DNA of 64,000 nt from Gyromitra esculenta (lineage: Eukaryota; Ascomycota; Pezizomycetes; Pezizales; Discinaceae). Below the pieces are notes generated by a model. The model searched no databases. It saw nothing but the letters and a program-made list of their open reading frames with translations, and had not been told where the DNA came from. The translations under genes were made by a program, and so were the position numbers. Positions within the stretch are counted from its first letter, which is position 1, and each line of letters starts with the position of its first letter. This document shows positions 36,689 through 48,797 of this stretch, piece after piece. Location: NCBI GenBank assembly GCA_038503075.1, contig JBCAML010000008.1, positions 744,001 to 808,000 of the forward strand. Reading direction: 5' to 3'.

Positions 36689-37905
36689 TCATTTCGTGGT
36701 ATCGTATGTGTACTTCAACTCTGAATGCCAATAGCTACCAAAGATATTACTGTTAGCACAGGCAGCTCTATGCAAAATATAGTAAAGAAGGATAGAAGTC
36801 GATCATACTTAGGGCAGTCTGGCTTAACAATCTCCCACGCTTCATTTAGTTTCTCGACAACCTCCTGTGGCAGAGGACCCTTCTCCAAATCGGTAAGGTT
36901 CGAATTGAGCTGGTCTAGGCTGCTTACACCGATGATAACTCCGTCATTCCCGTCCTTGACATTGAGCGCAGAATGGTGCACGACCCATCTCAGCGCGATT
37001 TCGAGAAGGGTTAAATTGTGCTTCTGGGCGACAGGCTCGATGACTTGAAGTGCCTTGAAGTAATGGTCATGGAAGTAGCGAGCGCGGTAGGCAGAGCCCT
37101 GGAGATCATAGGTGTTGGAAAAACGGCCGGAGGTTGGAATGTTGGTAGATTTATATTTCCCGGTAAAGAATCCGCCGGCAATTCTGTCCAATACGTTAGT
37201 GAATGGGGTTTTATTGTTGGGACGACCGGGGGAGAGGTGGGGGGACAGACGGGTTATAAATCACAATATCTAAACCATATTTCCGGCAAGCCACCACAAG
37301 CTCTTTCTCAATAGCCCTTGTGATGGCGTTATACATTGCTTGGTAAACCGTTGGCCTCACATAGTCCCGTTCTTTGCATATCGTCGCAACTTCTGCAACC
37401 TCGTAGGCAGTAAAATTGCTTAGCCCAAAGGCCTTAAATTTGCCCTCTTTATATGCCTCGTTGACTGCTTCGAGGGTGACATCGAATGGAACCGAACGGT
37501 CGGGGGCATGGAGGTACCAGATGTCGACTTGATCGGTTCCTAGGGCCTCCAGCGAGGTGTTGATACTCGCCTTAAGGATTTCAGGTTTGTGGGTTCCTGG
37601 CGGGTGTGGGTACAGTTTCGTTGCGATCTTGAGACCACGTTCTTTCCAGCCTGCTGCGGCGGTGAAAGCTTCTTGCTTCGCACCACAGTAAACACGTGCT
37701 GTGTCGAGCTCGTCGTAGCCACGGGATTGAAACTGGTCGAGGATCTGCTTATAGGTGTCGAGAGAGGTGATTCGGGCACCAGAAGCACTGTCCTATAGAG
37801 AATGAACGTTTGGTATTTTTACAAGGGGTACGTGATGTAGAGGGATATACTTACTGGTCCAAAGGTCATGCACCCCAAGATGATACGATCCTTTTGAGCT
37901 GCCAT
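36689..37905 (-). CDS. Aldo-keto reductase, AKR7 (aflatoxin-aldehyde reductase) type
   Basis: This is an NADPH-dependent reductase of aldehydes and ketones. Four exons on the minus strand, 37905-37855, 37792-37251, 37183-36809 and 36734-36689, give 337 residues, the normal length for AKR7 proteins. The N terminus reads IILGCMTFGP. The catalytic tetrad is visible as Asp47, Tyr52 (ARVYCG), Lys76 (IATKLYP) and His112 (WYLHAPD). The split motif NPIAGGFFTGKYK is restored across the second intron, whose donor is the weaker GTCTGT. The last exon is only 46 nt and encodes the family-like C terminus YWHSELKYTYDT; I chose its acceptor because it gives this ending in frame. Physiological substrate is unknown. 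It may detoxify reactive aldehydes; that role is inferred from the family. Confidence 0.92.
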
Positions 37906-38021
37906 TATATATATGTGTGTGTATATAAACCTTCACTTCGATGTCTTTGATGTCAATATTGTGAGGAATGTATTGGGAAAAGAAGGGTAGAACCGTAGCC
38001 CACCAATGTTCTTGTTATATA

Positions 38022-38189
38022 TACCGAATTTACTCGAACGATTGGCTAAGTCCGGTATTTCCGGGGTACTTGTGGCAGCCAGGTAGCTGTTCGTTGCAAA
38101 ATCGGGTTCCGGAAGTCCAACGATTTTATTGGTTGCAGCAAGTACCTCGGAGATACCGGATTTAACCAATTATTCGAGTAAATACGGTA
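38022..38189. mobile_element. MITE-like inverted-repeat element with 60-bp arms
   Basis: Arms 38022-38081 and 38130-38189 are reverse complements over 60 bases with about 10 mismatches. They start TACCG and contain ATTTACTCGAA and TCCGGTAT. TA is present at each end (38022-38023 and 38188-38189), so the element proper is 38024-38187 with a TA target duplication, as in Tc1/mariner/pogo-type non-autonomous elements. A 48-bp loop separates the arms. There is no coding content. Confidence 0.75.
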
Positions 38190-38669
38190 CGTATCATTGC
38201 CGCGGATCCGTGGAAAGTCAACATGAGTTCTAGAGATAATTGTATTCTTTTATTTTGGCTAAAGTATCCCAGTGGCAGTGTCAATGTACGACATACATGT
38301 ACATATACGTAGACTACTCGGAAATCTAGCAGCCGTGTGTACCTATCGTGGGATTGAGGAGAAAACTGCATAATATCGGACTAGCTTATTATGTCATCAC
38401 AGCTAACTATCATGACTTGGATTAAGAAAAAGTTTGAGAAGCTAAAAAGCTATGCGGATCGTTTCTTCTGATTATGTGTTACGCTACATATCCGAGACGA
38501 TTAAAAGCTATCCAAATTCCTAAAACCGGTGTCGATTGGAATCAATCAGAGGATTTTGAAATCTGATGTAGAATACAGTCGCTCCTAGAGTCACGACGAA
38601 ACTGGTGTTTTGACGAACAGGGATTGCGGCCTAGAGATTTATAGTTCTAAGTCCTATCCCTTGTTACCC

Positions 38670-38806
38670 TACTCGCAACAGGCATAAAGAATCCGAAAAT
38701 GGTTTTTGCTGGTAATAATTTTCGATTTGTCTTAATTTGGCATACCTACGACTTGGTTGGTTAGCCCACACTTGCATTTTCGGGTTCTTTATGCCTGTTG
38801 CCAGTA
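38670..38806. mobile_element. MITE-like element with 32-bp near-perfect terminal inverted repeats
   Basis: Left end 38670-38701 and right end 38775-38806 are reverse complements with 2 mismatches in 32. The outer sequence is TACT(C/G)GCAACAGGCATAAAG. The outermost TA on both sides fits a TA target duplication. The interior is about 73 bp, A/T-rich and non-coding. High arm identity suggests a fairly recent insertion or conversion of the arms. Confidence 0.8.
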
Positions 38807-41148
38807 CATCTAAAATGCAGCTTCGCAGGTTACTTTTCGAGTAACTGTACTTCGAGGGGGGGGAAGTCTGTCGACAGGTGGCAGTGCGAAACTCAACTAC
38901 CAACTCAACTCAAGGGTATGCAAACCCCTAAAATTTTACGGCAAGCTTACAGGAGGCAGAGGAACCTTAGGAATAGAGTAAATAGAATGTTATTTAACGA
39001 AAAAAGAGTACCAGAATATTGAGCGTGAAGAGAAGCACCGCCACCAGCATCGCCACCAGCCGACATATTTACCCCTACACCCCAAGTGCTCTTCGAGCTG
39101 TAGGGCCCAATAATGATTCGGATAGCCTTCAGATTAAAGAATGTGTTTTTTCTTGATCTAGTAACGCAGCCAGCGATGATCAGCGACTCGCAATCAGATC
39201 ACCTTACGAAACACCTACTCTTTTATGCCTGGATAGCTTAGGAGGCCATGACTGTTGATATTTCTTTTTTCATTTATAACGGTGATTCTGCTTAGTCGGA
39301 AAGTTCGTTTTGCGAAGGTAATGATTCCAAGTATCTCGAGTAGTGCGTATTTTCACAACACCACCTAAAAGGAGTAGGGAATGTCAAAAGTGATCTGTTA
39401 CCCTTTGGATCAAAATCTGCAGAACCACTCGCTATAAAATACACATGTTCATAAGGCAAATGCCGTAGATAGTGGATGATCAAGCCCGATTGTAAATTAT
39501 CGTCTTGGTTAGAGGGGAAACGCTCTTTTTACTCATACCTTATTCCAGTTTTCATGCCAAAAACGGACAGCAAGCCACCTAATTTGTGAAGGACTGAGAA
39601 ATCAACCAATCGCTCGATGTGCATCCCTTCCCGAGCATCTCCGTGAGGGTCAGCTACTGCCACAGCCGTTGATTTAGGACACCAAAAAACCGTCATCCGC
39701 CGATCATGCTGGCCTTGTCGTCATGCAACCTTATAAACAATTTGGAATTTGTTTTATCCTCACATCATGCAATGCTCTTTGTTACCACTACGAATCCGTG
39801 ACCAAGCTGCTAATATGTTTGCTTGCTCCTGCCTTTCTGATAGATCACTAAAGCTAAATGTACTCCAGCTGATGTAAAGGAAATGGGTCACCCAATGATT
39901 GTATATGCCTAGAAATATGAGTAACGCGCATAACCTACAGAAAAGAAAGAGCCGAACCCCACAAATCAGGGTCCCCAAGGCATCGACATACGAATAACAG
40001 CTCGTAAACACGATGTTCAGCCCACTGTCGTACAACCATTGGTCACACAAAATAGCTCTTGCTGCATGGCACGTGTATCCAGTACCAATTACCGTATCTG
40101 CCGCTACCAGCCCAGCAAAAGAAACTTCAAATCTTGAGATTCAGCTTTGGCAACTAGGTTCATCGTGGGGGCCCCTTGACAAGCACGTTAGCACACTAGT
40201 CGCGAGCCAAGCCTAGGTATCAGCGTTGGACATAGTTTGATCTCTGATCTTGAGTTAGTTGTGTTTAATAATAATATCGATATCGTTATAATTTAAATTA
40301 ACCAGATTTTTTCTTTCTTCTCTACTCTACAGCAGATGCTCGTGATGGTACCTGGGCAGGCTTTTACAGCCGCTGAACGAAGCACTTGCAAGAAAAGTAG
40401 CGGTTGTACACCATGTCTCAGCCGTAGGCAGTACCTAGTTTGCGCCATATGTTGATCTGTTTGCTTCGTGACTTTCCATCGCAAACGATAAACCAGCTTC
40501 CCTTGTAGAGTAGCTTTGTTTATTTTCCAATTAAGCTTGACGAAAGCTGCTAATTTGCTAGAGATAGGAATACTTCTTAGTTCTCTGATTCGAAACTCGG
40601 AGACAATACCCTATTCGACCTAAAGCACATCACGTCTAAATCGCGCAAGTATTTACGCGAGCTGCTGTACTTTACAGAAATACAGGTACCCAGATACCAC
40701 TTGCCCTCGCTAAAGTCCTCAAGGCCATCCCCGCGGAGCCGTTTCGCGAATAGGCAGAACTATTATTCTTCCTCCAAAACTCCAAAATGCCCAAAGACAA
40801 TGACCAAACCTACCAGTATTTCCGCATCAATACGCTCATACTGACATGTAGTAAAAATACCCACAAAACCCCCATTGACCTAGAAATTTTCTCCAGGATA
40901 CTTATGCGAGAAAAAAAAAAAAAAAAAAAAGTATGTCGTGTATGCGTTGTAACCCTCGGTCCACTTTTACGCCCAAAAGACAACTTACCCCAGCCCAAAC
41001 ATTTCCCAAGATAAAAATACAAGAGAATATTACATATGAAGCAGCGGGGGAAAAAATTGAGACAGCAATACGTATAAAAAAAACAAATGAACGCCCCTAG
41101 TATCTCCCGGATCCAATTATTCGAAGTTCTTCCTGTTTTAATTTGCCC

Positions 41149-42354
41149 CTAGAAAGCTCTCCACTGGTGCTGATTCGTTACTGGTAATGAGTAATCGTTG
41201 ACCAACACCTGCCTCATCTCCAAATCAGAACCATTATATCTGTTGTAAGGCATCAAGATCTTAGCGTATCCTTCCGAAGATTCGACTGATGGATTTGGTG
41301 ATGGTGTGTAAATATATGCAACCTCCGGATACACCTTCCCGTCCCTCTGAAGTTTCCGCCGATGAACAACGCAGACTACTGCCATGATGATGAATCCCAG
41401 AACAAATAGCCCCGATGCTATGATGCCCGCAACCCCTCCTGAGCCCATCCTCCAGGGCTTACCCCTGTGAGGGTCGCTATTACTGGCCCCCGGACCACCC
41501 CCCGGATCCATTGGTGTTGGGTTGGCATCAACGAAAACAGACGACGTCGATTCGGATTGCTCTCCAGAAGTGCCATTAGAGATCCCTGGATTTGGCCAGG
41601 TTGGCATCGGCTTATCGAGGCTCAATTTAGCGGATGTCGGGTGCCACTTCCCATAGAATCTGATAACATATGAAATGAGCCGATTCGTATCCTCGTCCAG
41701 CACACTCCCGTCAATCGAGAAAACTGCCTCCGTAGCGGATATCGTCCCTGAAAATGTGGACGTATTGACCTTGTAATTCCACATAAAAGTTTGTTTGCTA
41801 AAGCCGCACCAATCCGAATCCTCCCTTGCAAAGCTTCCCAGGAACGTATTTTTCTCGAGATTTGTATCGTTCCCCATGGTACCCGAAACCGAGTAATCAT
41901 CCTCGCTACGCTCCAATTTCGCCTGCACGTTCCACCAAGTCTCCACCAGCTGCTGAGAAGAGATCGACGATTGCATTGATACCGCTAGGCTGCTACTTTC
42001 CGATGATGCTAAGGAAATGAAATATGGGTTTGTATCCACTGGATCACGTGTTGGACCGAATGTCAGCGCGGAGTTGTTCAGTACACCCAATAACCTTTCC
42101 CCACATCCTTCATGATCTGCAGTCATCCATGACGCGCTCAGTGTTCCAAAATCTAGTCACGACCACAGATCAGCTTTGTGACTCATTGCCCATCACTAAA
42201 ATCCTACGAGACTTGCAAACTTACAAACAGAGTCCAGTTTCTGTCGAGATGCCTCAGCGTCTGACACACCTAACACGGGCAGCGCAAAAAGACAAAGCCC
42301 GAAAAGTGTTTTCCATGTAAGGATTAATGGCTGTTCCCGGACCATAGATAACAT
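41149..42354 (-). CDS. Single-pass membrane glycoprotein of unknown function (377 aa)
   Basis: I do not recognise the family. Two exons on the minus strand, 42354-42225 and 42152-41149, give 377 residues; an alternative ATG lies three codons inside at 42345. A signal peptide is evident (LTWKTLFGLCLFALPVLG followed by VSDAEA). A luminal or extracellular part of about 210 residues follows, with several N-x-S/T sequons (NNSA, NDTN, NTST) and three Trp-containing segments, then a Ser/Gly/Pro-rich stalk. One membrane helix (VAGIIASGLFVLGFIIMAVV) is followed by a basic stop-transfer (HRRKLQR) and a short cytoplasmic tail. The architecture resembles cell-wall sensors and other type I proteins of filamentous fungi, but no signature repeat or WSC domain is present. 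The intron was placed so the frame runs through YFGTLSASWMTADHEGCG, which looks coding. Confidence 0.75.
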
Positions 42355-45300
42355 GGAGGGAGGAGGAGGAGGAAGAGGAAAGAGCAAGAAAATAGGAAAG
42401 ACAACGAATTGCTGATGGTGCTCAATGCATGTGGTGACCTGATTTCTCCGGAAAGTAACACTCAGGTATGAAAGAGGACGAAATAAGTGGGAAATGAATA
42501 GGTTTGAGACAGGAAGAGAATGGAAGAAGATATTATCAAGAGGGGAAGAGGGTTGCTAAGGGCAGCTCCGAGGCTGTTTGTTATGCAAGGCAGGCAAGAT
42601 CAATCAATATTCCGCATCGCTATTGTGCCATGGCCAAAACAGGCCAAGACACAATCTGGAACCTGTATTTTTGGAGGCTGCCCTGGCCAGTCTGCAGCAT
42701 CCTCCGCTCCCGTCCCTTATCCGCGCCGCTGCTGTTCTTCTTGCTTCCTAACCTTTTAGCTTATCAAACCGTAATCGGAAATCACATAATCAAAACGTCT
42801 CCGTTGCAGAAACAGCGATGCGCAACAGCAAGGCATGGGAGTGTGCTGATGAGTAACTCAAGATGTCCTGATTCGGGGGATTGAAGAATCACGAGCCACG
42901 GGTTGAATACGCCCGGGCTACACAGGAAAGAAAAAAATAATCACGTAAGAATCGAACTCCTAGATTCGGTGACGGACGACTTGTCACACCGAGCACACAT
43001 CCTCCGTAGGAATATATTAAAAATGAATTCAGGGTCGTATGTAAGCGACCATTTCGTGATATGCAGGTACATACACAACCAGGATTAGAGGGATAGAAGC
43101 CCAAGTAACAGAAGCAGACCTATTAGCGATCCCCAAAACGAGTTGGTCTCGTCGGGGACACCGCCTGTGGCGTTTAGAGATTCTAACGACATCAATTTAC
43201 CGAGACAAGACAAGACAATGTTTTAGACTCAAGTGTGTCTCTAAAAATGACCATCGATGGTGCTGGGAAAACTTGTATGAGCCTTATCGATTGGGGGCTA
43301 AAAAGTCTTAAGGGCCCACAAAGCACAGGCAGGACTGTGAGATGGAGTTTTTCCAAGAGCAATGCCAGCAATCAAACAACTGTGCTGTGGGTTCCAAACC
43401 ATGGCCCTCAAACTGGATCCCCATAAACTCAGATACTGATAGCACACCTAGGCCTGCCCGGCCATGAGAGTGACAAATTCCAAACCCCTACAGCGGCGTC
43501 ACGGCCTGATCCCCAGATATCTCGGGTGCCTCGGATGGTCACGCCAATAAGTGAATACAATGGGGGTTTCCCGTAAGGGCAGAAATGACGTTAGGATATC
43601 GTATTGGGGACATCGGTAAACAATTCATTGACAAATCTCCTTTCCCCCTAACTCGGTGCCGAAACAAGCTAGTGCTCTATAAAATTCAAATGGAGTTCCC
43701 CGTCAAGGGAACCCCATTATGAAGAACCCCACAAGTGATATATCGGTACCCTCGAGTTTAAGGCCCACGCGCAAAGAGATATCGGGGCTACTGTCGTGAT
43801 GGCATCTTTAATCCTGGGATGCGGGGCGTTGTGTTTTAATAGGTACTGCTTATTTCATCCCGTTTTCGTCATCTCATGCTGGGAAAAGATGCATCCGAAT
43901 AATGGCTAAACCCACAACACATGTACCTTTAGGCAGCGCCGGTCGAAGGAGAAGAATGAAAAGGCCCAAGAGTTTGAGAAAATGCGCCGCGCAAATGAAC
44001 AACGATTACAGCGCCTAAACTACGAAGGAGTGATCGAGCTCCCCCGTGAAATAGTCGCACGGATACATCCCCACATTCCAGGGTCAACGCCCCCCCCATC
44101 CTTTCGATCTCAAGATACTTCAAGTCTATGGGAAGTGTCAGGTTCACAGGAGGTCGATGTTCATCAATGCCGTTCAGTAGGTGGAGAAGGCTCGGGACGA
44201 AGACTGACGGGAAATCTCATTAATCCAAAAAAGGTAATTGACCCTTGCTACTCCTTTTAAAAGGAGAGAAGAAAAGAGGCAGGGCTTTCTATTGACGATA
44301 TCTCTGTGAGAATCGGCAGAAAGTAACCGCGACCACCCTTGGTAGGCCTAGGGGGGATATCGATTGATACTTGTGGAAAATATGTTGCAGATTAAGTTAG
44401 CCGGGCTAGAGCTATAAACCATGTTCCTCTATGTGTAGCAATAGAATTGGAAATCAATATAGCCAATATCCAACAAACGAGTAAGAATAAACCCCATGGA
44501 TGATCTATAGCACTAAATTAAGTATCATGATCTAGAAGAGTTAAGAACAGGAGCCTAATATTCCTAAAAAAAAAAATTAGTCGAGCTCGCCCTCCTCGCC
44601 TAACCTAGCTATCCGATCGGCTGCAAAGAATTTTTCAATTGCTCATGGGCATGAAACATCTATAGCTTCGCCGTATGCTAGCAGCCGTTGGGATCGTCGA
44701 GCAGATCCCCTATAGGCAACGTATTATATCAAAGATAAACACCCTTTCTCGCCAGCCCGCCAGCTGGTATACCCGTGCCGCCAGCATCCGTGTTCATCAG
44801 GTAGCCGACTATCGTATACATGTGGGCACAGTAGTACCAATTGTGGGCTAATTACTTGTATCCAGCTACGCAATGCAGCCTTTTCCGTCCCTTAAAAATC
44901 ACCCAGAGTTCATTTTTACCATGAATTAAGCCTCAAAAGCTCTATCCTAGATACCGGTTAGGTCTAGATCTATTTAAAGGATCTCGCTTACCTTATATTC
45001 TGGGTCTCAGGGGTTCAAATACCTAGCATGCACACGTCAGCGAGACGCAAAAGCTACCGAAATCTAAACGTAGACGAGATTAACTATCTCTTTCTAGATA
45101 ACGGTGAAGACCTTTGGGTTTGCCAAGTGTTTAAATAGCCCTTGTTTTTCGGGTCGGTAAGTATCGTATAGAAACATGATGGGTTAGGTCTTGGTAGGGT
45201 AAACGAATTGGATATTCGTAGTGTAGGAGGGTCGGGGAAAATAGGATAGAAAGTAGAGATGCGTTAATTCTTTTGCTGCACAGAGGCAAGCTATAGAAAG

Positions 45301-46235
45301 AGCCTCTTTTCGATACTGGGCCCTTCTTTCGGAGATAGGCTCTATAGATATGTAATACCTCACGTTACGTGCCACTAGATATGATTTGGGCAAGAGCTTT
45401 GACCTATATAGCGGAATCTTTCGGTTTCTCAAGACGTTTTCGGCTGAATGTCATTGGTTTCCCAGGGCTAATGTGCTAAGGGGCGGGTTTTGCTTTTTAT
45501 ACCAGTGATAAATGCTTTCTGGTGGGTTTAGTAGTAGTAACACATGGAGCACTAAAGATCGTGGTAGTTAAATATATTTGTCAAGGGTCGGGGTGTGTGG
45601 AGAAGGAGGAGCATTTAATACACGTAGTAATAGTACATGGAGTATATGTAATACATACATGCACGTACACACGTATAAATAATACAATTGTCATAGGGTT
45701 TGGAGAAGAGAGTTTATATTTCTACATATATAACTTTAGTCACTAGGAGTTCGCATGAAACAAATGTGGTCTTTCAATAAAAAATAATTTCACACGAAAG
45801 GAGGTTTGTATAAGATATATGATGACTGGTCACCGTAAAAGGAACACATGGCTATTCTGGAGAAATTCTTGAAACGGATGTACCATCGAGTGATAATTTA
45901 TGATCTAAACATTTCGCCCCCACTGTTACCTTAGCAACTGCTATGTTCTAGCCAGAGATCACCGAGTAATCGTTCATATTCCCATTCAAGAGTGTTTAGT
46001 TTGAGGCTGTTTGAATCGCCTCGAGACCAGCGATAAAATATAATATAAACGTTAGTACCTACTCGAGGTAGTATAGAGCTTGAAGAAGTTTGACCCCACA
46101 CCACTGATGCTACCAAGTTAAAATTCCAGATAGCCTTTCCAACTCCACTCAAATCACGTCTCAACAAATTAATACCCTACGTTACTATTGTTAGTACTGT
46201 CATGGCCAAAAAAAAAGGGGTGGGGGTGGGAAAGA
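42355..46235. other. Gene-poor stretch with one possible orphan exon
   Basis: No complete gene can be assembled. The only coding-like piece is at 43933-44233 (separate entry). A short hairpin at about 43690-43719 (arms AATGG(A/G)GTTCCC) and a 10-base A-run near 44568 are visible. A minus-strand frame at 45931-46167 looks protein-like in places but lacks an in-frame link to any neighbour. Confidence 0.5.
43933..44233 (+). pseudogene. Possible orphan exon, bZIP-like basic segment
   Basis: Between a plausible acceptor (CTTTAG ending at 43932) and donor (AAG/GTAATT at 44233/44234), an open frame encodes QRRSKEKNEKAQEFEKMRRA followed by NEQRLQRLNYEGVIELP. The start is rich in Arg, Lys, Glu and Gln and resembles the end of a bZIP basic region or a charged coiled coil. 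The remaining 60 residues are Ser/Pro-rich. No upstream exon carrying the N-x7-R signature is found, and downstream sequence has no matching exon. It may be a remnant, a lineage-specific gene with missed exons, or chance. Confidence 0.25.
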
Positions 46236-47871
46236 CTAACCGCTTTGCTCCCGTCTCCCACCACCGTCTCCTCCCCCGCTATCTTCACCCTCTCTTCTCT
46301 CCGCTGCGGCTGGAACATCTCCCCTTAGTTCTGCGAAATAGCGTTTCACATCCTCAACACCCACCGCCTCCCCGCTCTCTGCAAATGGTTTTAAAAATCC
46401 TTTCACCTTCTCTTTCAGATCATTGTACGCCATGACACCCTCGATTGCTTTTACACGGTCCACCATGCCGAGCGCGCGTTCACCACGGTTGAAAAGAGAA
46501 CCACCGGAGTGTACTGAGGCGTTGTCGCCAGACCCACCAGCTGACGAATTGTCAAGCGGGGGCTCATAAGTATCTTCTTCTTCAAGGAGGACGGGGTGCG
46601 GGGTGAGAAGGGGAGCATGAAGGGGACAATGGCAAAGTGAAGTTCGGAAAGTGGGGGTTAGAAAAAGGGAGAACGGAGGGGAGGGTAGCGATAGCGAGGG
46701 GAGGGCTTCGTATTTGCAGGTTTGGGTGGTGGGATTAGGGGGATTGTTTTTTTCTGTGGAGGTGAGGGGCTCGGACAAAAGTGCCGCTGCTGGGTCTGGA
46801 GTTTTGGCGCGTTTGATGTCAGGTTTTATGAATTCCGAATCCTCCCCATCGGGGGCTTTTCGTTTCTTACTTGGATTAGGTTCTGATTCTGGGACTTTGG
46901 TCTCGGGGCTTGGGACGGCTTCGGTAGTGATTTGGTCAGTTTCGACCTTTGCTGAGGGAGTATCTTTCTTATAGATTGCCTCGAGGAAACCGGGAGTTCC
47001 GGCGTATCGTTTTAGCCAGGGGTTCTTTTCCACGCAGAGCCAACATATGAAAGCGTCGAATGATTCCTCATCCGGGAATCCATTAAGTCGTTCCTCTTCC
47101 TCTTCCTCTTCATCCACATTTTCTGCTTCTCCATCCTGCTTCACAGTAACTCCCAATGTCTCTTTGTTGACTTTCCCGTTTTCTGTTTCTGTAGTTGGCT
47201 CCTCCACCCTCTTCTCGCCCACAATACAACCGTCATGAAACCAATCTTCCCCGCAAGCATCTCCAAGCAAACACTGGTACATAGTCCCCTTCTCACTCTC
47301 TGGGTCATAGTCCGCGTCACACGCACAAAATCGTCCCCAGTAATTATGGCAATACCGATTTCCCTCCCTCGCCTTTTCTCCTGCAACTTTCCTCAACGCG
47401 CACGACGACCCCTGCGGCATACGGTTTGTCCCACAGTCGCAGACTACGTCGCGCTTGTTGAAGATCTCGACGAGCTGGTGATCCCCATGACAGGAAATGG
47501 AGCAACTGTAACATATTGCGGCGGCCCCCGAAGAGACCATGTCGGGAAATTTCGGCGCCGAGGCAGAGGTGGATTGACAAGTTTTGCAGGAGAAGACGGG
47601 TTGGCGAAGGGGCCCGAGGGGATTCGTGCAGGTGTCGAAGGAGTAGGGCATTAGTTTACGGGCTTCAGATTCAAGAGCAAGCTGCGAGTTTATGTAGCTG
47701 TAGGCAATCACATATCGTCAGCTAACTCCATCCAAATGCTATTTCCTCCGAGTTTGGGTATGTGAAGGAGAAAAGGGCATACTCCATAGCTGTGACCGAA
47801 TCCTGGGAGTCGCTTCCAGCAGACATTGAAGATTTGCGACGGTCAATGGGAGGAACTCTAGGGGGGTCCAT
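46236..47871 (-). CDS. UBR7/mlo2-type E3 ubiquitin ligase (UBR box and PHD finger)
   Basis: Homologues are UBR-box and atypical PHD proteins (human UBR7, S. pombe mlo2), reported as chromatin-linked ubiquitin ligases. Two minus-strand exons, 47871-47783 and 47697-46236, give 516 residues; the 85-nt intron interrupts the Asp codon of DYINSQ. The UBR box opens with a Cys after SFDT and LGPLRQPVFSCKTC (residues about 52-68) and continues with CYSCSISCHGDHQLVEIFNK and CDCGT. The PHD-like part includes FCACDADYDPE and QCLLGDACGEDWFHDGC. A long acidic region follows, then FLTPTFRTSLCHC and LLEEEDTYEPPLD, a conserved late block of the family. The C terminus ends in Gly/Asp/Arg-rich sequence. A GTTAGT donor-like motif overlaps the stop codon, but no in-frame downstream exon follows. 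It is divergent from the FAM32A gene with about 300 bp between starts. Confidence 0.93.
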
Positions 47872-48174
47872 GTTGCCCGGATATAAAATAATTGAATTAA
47901 AAGGTGGGTATCAGGGGGTGTCAAGCGTGGTGGTGAGAATGGTGGAAGTGGGCACAAGGCTGGGAAACGCGTAAATGAGGATCCAAGACCACGAAGAGCT
48001 CCCCAGCGCGACAGAGATAAGGAACCACGAATGCGGCCGGGTAACTGCTATCCGCACGGCAATTGCCGTTGAGCTGTCGTCCGCATTCGGTCTAGTGGTT
48101 ATCTTCCACGTCTCTCGATCCTCGTCTCGAATCACGCTGAACTCCTCGGACTCGCAGCGTCCAGATTCCCAGTC
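47872..48174. promoter_or_regulatory. Shared divergent promoter region (UBR7 / FAM32A)
   Basis: The 303-bp gap between the two start codons must hold both promoters. One ACGCGT hexamer occurs near 47969. No TATA element is obvious. Confidence 0.5.
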
Positions 48175-48797
48175 ATGGGGAAAGAAGACTATGCTTCCAC
48201 TGGTAGATATCCCTCTTTCTCGTGCCTCGCATACCTGCCCACACAGCTAACATGCTTCCAGGGGGCTCTCTGAAGCTCAAAGGCGCCAAAGACGGTGGCA
48301 TCAGAAAGAAGAAAAAGAAGAGCCGTAACAAGAGCCTCGCGAAGGCGAAATCAGAAGACACCGAAAGCGGACGAGCACTCTCTACTGCTGCGGATGAAAT
48401 CGATTCGGATAAAGCCAAGGGCAAGGAACCTTCACGGGAAGAGTCGAGGGAACGAGATGGCGACGACGATGGCCCGGAGAAGGGGGATTATTATGCTGGA
48501 AAGACGGAAGCAGAGCGGAGGTTTGAGGAAAGAAAACGAAAGCGGGTAGGTTGTCTTCTGCCTCGGATTGTGGTGACTGGGGGAGTGGTGGGCTAATGGT
48601 GATGGCAGATGGACGAGAGACTGAAGCGAGAGGGGACAAAGAGTCATAAGCAGCGTGTCGAGGAGTATAACAAGTATTTAAGCAATCTCAGTGAACACCA
48701 CGACATGTATGTCTTCCTTTCTATTTGCTTCGATGGTTGCAATGAGGGTTTTTACTGACATTTTGAGATTTACAGGCCGCGTATCGGACCTGGCTAA
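48175..48797 (+). CDS. FAM32A family protein
   Basis: FAM32A is a small basic nuclear protein found in late-stage (C*) spliceosomes in human. Four exons, 48175-48202, 48262-48545, 48609-48706 and 48776-48797, give 143 residues, all in frame. The family signature is visible from both ends: GSLKLKG followed by a KKKKK-type basic block near residues 11-28, and SHKQRVEEYNKYLSNLSEHH then DMPRIGPG at the C terminus, matching the human ending (THKQRVEDFN...HYDIPKV). The centre is longer and more acidic than in animals. The last exon is only 22 nt and encodes the final PRIGPG. The gene is convergent with the eL19 gene. Confidence 0.93.

Larger units (their letters stand above)
37906..41148. other. 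Gene-poor stretch with two MITE-like elements
   Basis: No coding region is supported. Two inverted-repeat elements (listed separately) and one TACATGTA copy (38294) are present. An 18-base A-run at 40913-40930 and small frames of random composition make up the rest. Confidence 0.6.

Noticed and set aside
28575..37905. P450 plus aldo-keto reductase as a secondary-metabolite gene cluster
   Set aside because: They are separated by UPF1 and no synthase, transporter or pathway regulator lies nearby.
42941..42960. A GTTCGATTC B-box-like motif on the minus strand followed by a T-run, suggesting a tRNA
   Set aside because: The flanking bases do not form a T stem or acceptor stem and no A box or anticodon arm fits.
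45931..46167. Minus-strand frame that could be a further exon of the UBR7 gene
   Set aside because: The GTTAGT donor at the UBR7 stop and the available acceptors give either a stop codon or the wrong phase, and UBR7 proteins do not carry such an extension.
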